Shown: piece by piece, positions 63,547 to 64,000 of the stretch
Layout: the number at the start of each line of letters is the position of its first letter
Position numbering within the stretch: the stretch's first letter is position 1
Source of the DNA: Prevotella sp. KH2C16
GTDB lineage: Bacteria > Bacteroidota > Bacteroidia > Bacteroidales > Bacteroidaceae
NCBI RefSeq assembly: GCF_900113305.1
Contig: NZ_FOOW01000002.1
Coordinates: 62,001-126,000 of the forward strand
Reading direction: 5' to 3'
DNA: 64,000 nucleotides
The notes under the pieces: model-generated
The model's database searches: none
Seen by the model: only the letters and a program-made list of their open reading frames with translations
Told to the model about the DNA's origin: nothing
Position numbers and translations under genes: made by a program

Positions 63547-64000
63547 CGAAGTTTTTCTTGTCGATATATGATTTCCTGAATACGCATAAGGTTGCTTCCG
63601 GGGTTTTCCTTATACTACTTTTCACCGTCTTCATAGTGCTTGCCTCCGGGGTGCACTATGAGGAGGATATCGCGAAATTCCTGCCTCAAAACGAACAAAA
63701 CGAAAAGTATCAGGCAATTTATGAGCACACCTCGTCGCAGAACCGGATAGCCGTCCTGTTTATGCCGAGGGCAAAGGGGACTGCCGCAAATGAAGATTCG
63801 CTCGAGATGGCGATGGAATTTGTAGGACAGGAGCTTTCCGGGAAGAGGGAAGTGCGTAATTTGCAGGTAAAGATAGACGATGAGAATATTGCGAATCTGG
63901 TGGAGTTCGTCTATCAGAACATTCCCTATTTCCTGAAGAAGGAAGACTATCGGCGTATCGATTCACTATTGCGGCAGCCTGATTATGTCAAAACTCGAAT
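63543..64000 (+). CDS. MMPL/RND-family exporter, N-terminal part (cut by window end)
   Basis: The first 152 codons of a membrane exporter. A membrane helix (about 19-40, ASGVFLILLFTVFIVLASGVHY) is followed by the typical EEDIAKFLPQNEQNEKYQAIYEHT start of the first periplasmic domain. MMPL-type exporters (ApeK-like) are standard in aryl-polyene and flexirubin clusters and are thought to move the product. Incomplete on the right, so full length and later domains are unseen. Confidence 0.85.
   Translation, partial: MTKFFLSIYDFLNTHKVASGVFLILLFTVFIVLASGVHYEEDIAKFLPQNEQNEKYQAIYEHTSSQNRIAVLFMPRAKGTAANEDSLEMAMEFVGQELSGKREVRNLQVKIDDENIANLVEFVYQNIPYFLKKEDYRRIDSLLRQPDYVKTR

Overview
The window comes from a Bacteroidota chromosome, most likely a Prevotellaceae member. 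The evidence is many TAnnTTTG -7 promoter boxes, few Shine-Dalgarno sites, a SusC/SusD pair, DUF4494 and DUF5686 proteins, a complex I locus without NuoE/F/G, and an aryl-polyene/flexirubin-type gene cluster. Genus is inference; there is no rRNA or tRNA gene to test it.

Layout. (1) 0.1-5 kb: a secreted GH106-type glycosidase (-) divergent from an FAD oxidoreductase (+) whose promoter box nearly touches its ATG. (2) 5-15.3 kb: an intergenic region with a four-unit 22-bp palindromic array and a 36-bp palindrome, then a six-gene nutrient-import operon: SusC, SusD, an unknown lipoprotein and three secreted thioredoxin-fold proteins. (3) 15.4-20.6 kb: desulfoferrodoxin, a flavin reductase-like protein, a Gfo/Idh/MocA oxidoreductase, then three gene remnants that reveal an old tandem duplication whose intact right copy holds a membrane protein and a YpfJ-type metallopeptidase. 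(4) 20.8-31.3 kb: housekeeping genes pheT, yebC, lepA, a Crp/Fnr regulator, yggS, DUF4494, an aminotransferase and a LolC/E-like permease. (5) 31.3-34.8 kb: tandem acyl-CoA synthetase paralogues behind three nested TGCACA/TGTGCA inverted repeats. (6) 35.5-45.8 kb: nuoA-B-CD-H-I-J-K-L-M-N. (7) 45.9-50.5 kb: a HAD phosphatase, a Gate-domain membrane protein and a DUF5686 outer-membrane protein. (8) 51.2-64 kb, running off the right edge: a biosynthetic cluster with ketoreductase, three catalytic ketosynthases, two small ketosynthase-like proteins without the active cysteine, two ACPs, two hotdog dehydratase-type proteins, a thioesterase, acyltransferase, methyltransferase, GT2, LolA-like carrier, small transporter and an MMPL exporter.

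How the genes work together: the cluster at 51-64 kb has the parts to build a polyene chain on ACP, finish and attach it (methyltransferase, acyltransferase, glycosyltransferase) and move it to the outer membrane (LolA-like, MMPL). The SusCD operon suggests TonB-driven import coupled to periplasmic thiol chemistry.

The most unusual non-coding signal is a dispersed element found three times (24.3, 30.0 and 59.3 kb). Each copy has three palindromic cores exactly 22 bp apart, followed by a conserved tail whose TRAAAG word starts 28 nt after the start of the last core. A different array with the same 22-bp period lies at 5.1 kb.
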